64,000 bases of DNA from Edolisoma coerulescens (Eukaryota > Chordata > Aves > Passeriformes > Campephagidae): NCBI GenBank assembly GCA_013397115.1, contig VWZW01007672.1, positions 185,492 through 249,491 on the forward strand, in the 5' to 3' direction. The notes beneath the pieces were generated by a model. The model had not been told where the DNA came from. It saw only the letters and a program-made list of their open reading frames with translations, and searched no databases. Shown piece after piece: positions 61,866 through 64,000 of this stretch; position 1 is the first letter of the stretch, and each line of letters starts with the position of its first letter. A program made the translations under genes and the position numbers.

Positions 61866-64000
61866 GGCAGCAGCTTGTTCCAGGCTGCAGTGCCTGCCCC
61901 ATAAAAGTCAGCAGCAGAACAGCAGAGCGATTAATGGCAGTGGTTAACAGTGCACACAGAGCCTTCCACTCCAAGCGTTGCAGGGCACTTAGAGGGCTGC
62001 ATCAAAACACAGCCCTGGGCCCCTCCAGAGACAGGAAAAGAGTCCCCTGGGACACATGAGCTGGATTAGTGGCATGTGGGAAGCTTTGTCCAGCACCTGG
62101 GAGGGCAGGCAGAGGGAAAAGTTGACTCCCTTCCTTCTGAGCTGGAACAGGGCACTTGAAACAGCTTTAAAAATCCTCACCTGCAGGTGTAAAAGGGACA
62201 CAAATTCAGTGCTTTGGGTTTGGGTTTGGTTTGGGTTTTTTTTAAGGCATTGCTACTGTAATTCCTGGAGGTTTTGGGGAAGGCTTGGGGCAGATTGAAT
62301 TTGGCTGAGGGGAGAAGCAGCCCCTGAAGCGATTGCCGGGCCTGCAACTTGAACTCCAAGGACAGGAGAGAGGGGAAAGCCTCCCAGGATCTGCTGAACT
62401 CCCTCCTCTTCTCTCCCTGCTGCTTTTCAACACAAAGTCACCTTCAGCCCTGACGGCTGGGGCAGGACAAGGTGCCTGTGGCTGGAATGAAAGCAGGTTT
62501 TATCCATCCTGGGGAATCTGCACACTGCTGAGGCTCCCACGCTCAGCGATGCTTCTGAAATGTCTTCATCACAACTGTCTCAGCTGACCTGTAATTTAAT
62601 TTTCTTCCTTTCTGTCTTAGACTTGTGCAGTGGCATCCCTCTGCCTTTCACTGGAGCAGAATCACAGATATCCAACACCTCCTGCAAGCCTCTGAGGGAG
62701 GGGATTCAATGACTCTCCTGGATAACTTGTTCCTCGCTCCTCTCATTAAAAACCTTTCCCTTTGACTTCGCCTGGATTGTCTTGCTGCATTTTTCCTCTC
62801 CCATTCATTAGAAATAAATAAGTGATGAATCAAGCAGTTTTCCTGCCTCCCTTGCTCCATAAGAGCTTTTGACATGGTCCATAGAAAATGAACCTCACAC
62901 ACAACCTAATTTTTTGTTCCCAAACAGGAGACACTTGAGATTAAGGCCTGAGACCCAGAAAAAATTGCTTTGCACACGCAAATAAGGGGCATTTATGCAA
63001 TATGTTGATTATAAACCAGGATCTGTCCTCCCACAATGAAATGGTGCCTCAGGGCATTAAGCTCCTGCTCACATGTCAGTGTGACGGGCAGAGAGGGCTG
63101 AATAATTCATCAATAATCCTCCAAATTTGGCTTCCCTGCCTGTCTGGGAGCTCTCTGTCTCTCCCAGAATCTGTTCATTAGGTGAGGTAACTCATAAAAA
63201 TGGCAGAGGGTCCCCGGGTGTGAAGCCCTGCTCTGAGTGGAAGTTTTGAATTTGCTTTGCCTTGCATCAGGAATTAGCTGGGAAAATTCCAGCAGGGAAA
63301 TGAGAGCTGTTTGGTGTTGGCTATGCTGCTCACACGGCTCTGGCTGTCTCCTGAACAGCTGAACCCAACCCCCGGAATGAGTTTCCTGGGTGAATATCAC
63401 ATTGGATTTCCATTAATGTGCTAAAACATTGCTTAAAATTCCCTTCTCTCAGTCAGGCCAACCTATCTCTGTGTCCATCTGTATCATTTTATTTCCACAG
63501 CACCCATCACTGCTCCATCTAATTATTAATTCCTCCACTGGAATGCTTGCTGCAAGCTCCCACCAGGAGCTTGGAGATACAACAGGAGTAAATGAGTTGA
63601 AAAATGCAAAAAACCACAGATATAGGCTGAATTTCCCTAAACTTAATCCCAGTTTTTCAGACCCTTTAAAACTTCTGAACAACATTCACACATCCAGGAA
63701 GGGATGGGGGACAGGGGAATGAAAATAAATGGACATTTAAATTTGCTCAGGGAAAATTCCCCTAGAAATGGCAAAATCTGATGGAAAGGAGAAGAGTTTG
63801 GTGATTATTTTTATTGTTGGGGAGTTTGTGAGCCCCCATACTAATGTCAGGACACTGAGGCTGGAAGCAGCCAGGGAAGAGTGGAAGAGCTCAAATCAGG
63901 AGGCAGGAGGTGTGATAATACCTGGGGACAAAACACAGGAAAAAAGGGGTAGATCATCTTGAGAAGGATGCAAGGAACCAGTGCAGGGAAGGGATTACTG

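Larger units (their letters stand above)
37166..64000. other. downstream region with no recognised gene
   Basis: I find no recognisable coding exon, RNA gene or complete transposon on either strand. The open frames are short or low-complexity, overlap on both strands, and match no domain family I know. It contains two CR1 fragments, simple repeats, one minisatellite and AT-rich islands listed separately. A gene-poor stretch 3' of NECTIN1 agrees with the mammalian locus as I remember it. Confidence 0.65.

Noticed and set aside
61060..61947. 295-codon plus-strand frame
   Set aside because: Its C-terminal part is the 19-20 bp minisatellite and the rest is low-complexity Pro/Ser/Cys sequence with several alternative frames open.
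1..64000. CRISPR arrays, operons, phage or insertion sequences, tRNA and rRNA genes
   Set aside because: No direct-repeat and spacer arrays, no bacterial gene arrangement, and no cloverleaf or rRNA sequence was seen. The window is vertebrate nuclear DNA.

Overview
The window looks like bird nuclear DNA (or, less likely, another sauropsid). It holds compact exons with vertebrate splice signals in long introns, three CR1-type LINE fragments including one typical CR1 3' end, and many short simple repeats. There is no bacterial, plasmid or phage signal. The only gene I can support is the 3' part of NECTIN1 (nectin-1/PVRL1, an immunoglobulin-superfamily adhesion receptor) on the + strand. The signal peptide and three Ig domains are not in the window and must lie to its left, so the window opens inside the intron after the last ectodomain exon.

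Layout. At 62-105 there is a possible short terminal exon (14 residues, stop, AATAAA at 197) that would give a secreted, gamma-like form. At 1808-2349 is the terminal exon of the alpha isoform: transmembrane segment, cytoplasmic tail and C-terminal E-W-Y-V afadin PDZ ligand. Its long 3' UTR probably ends at the poly(A) signal at 8022. About 13.8 kb further on begins a second exon set with a different transmembrane segment and tail: 21818-21965, 23811-23898 and 24338-24448. The alpha exon and the 21818 exon both start in phase 1 and both need an upstream G, so both can join the same ectodomain donor. The 24448 donor is in phase 0. Two phase-0 terminal exons follow it. The one at 29448-29588 encodes two ITIM-type tyrosine motifs 27 residues apart. 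The one at 35764-35982 is tyrosine- and cysteine-rich and ends in E-Q-Y-V, a second afadin-type PDZ ligand. Reading through the 24448 donor also stays open for 137 codons, giving one more possible end.

One set of ectodomain exons could therefore be joined to up to five ends: secreted, afadin-binding alpha, ITIM tail, second afadin-type tail, and intron-retained tail. This C-terminal switch is the most interesting thing in the window. The exons are read directly from the sequence. Their use in mRNA, and most functional claims, are inference.

From about 37.2 kb to the end I see no gene. The region has simple repeats, two CR1 fragments, a 19-20 bp minisatellite and several AT-rich islands with homeodomain or octamer motifs that could be conserved regulatory elements. 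There are assembly gaps at 2531-2617 (in the alpha 3' UTR) and 20049-20086, and single N's at 7859 and 37687.
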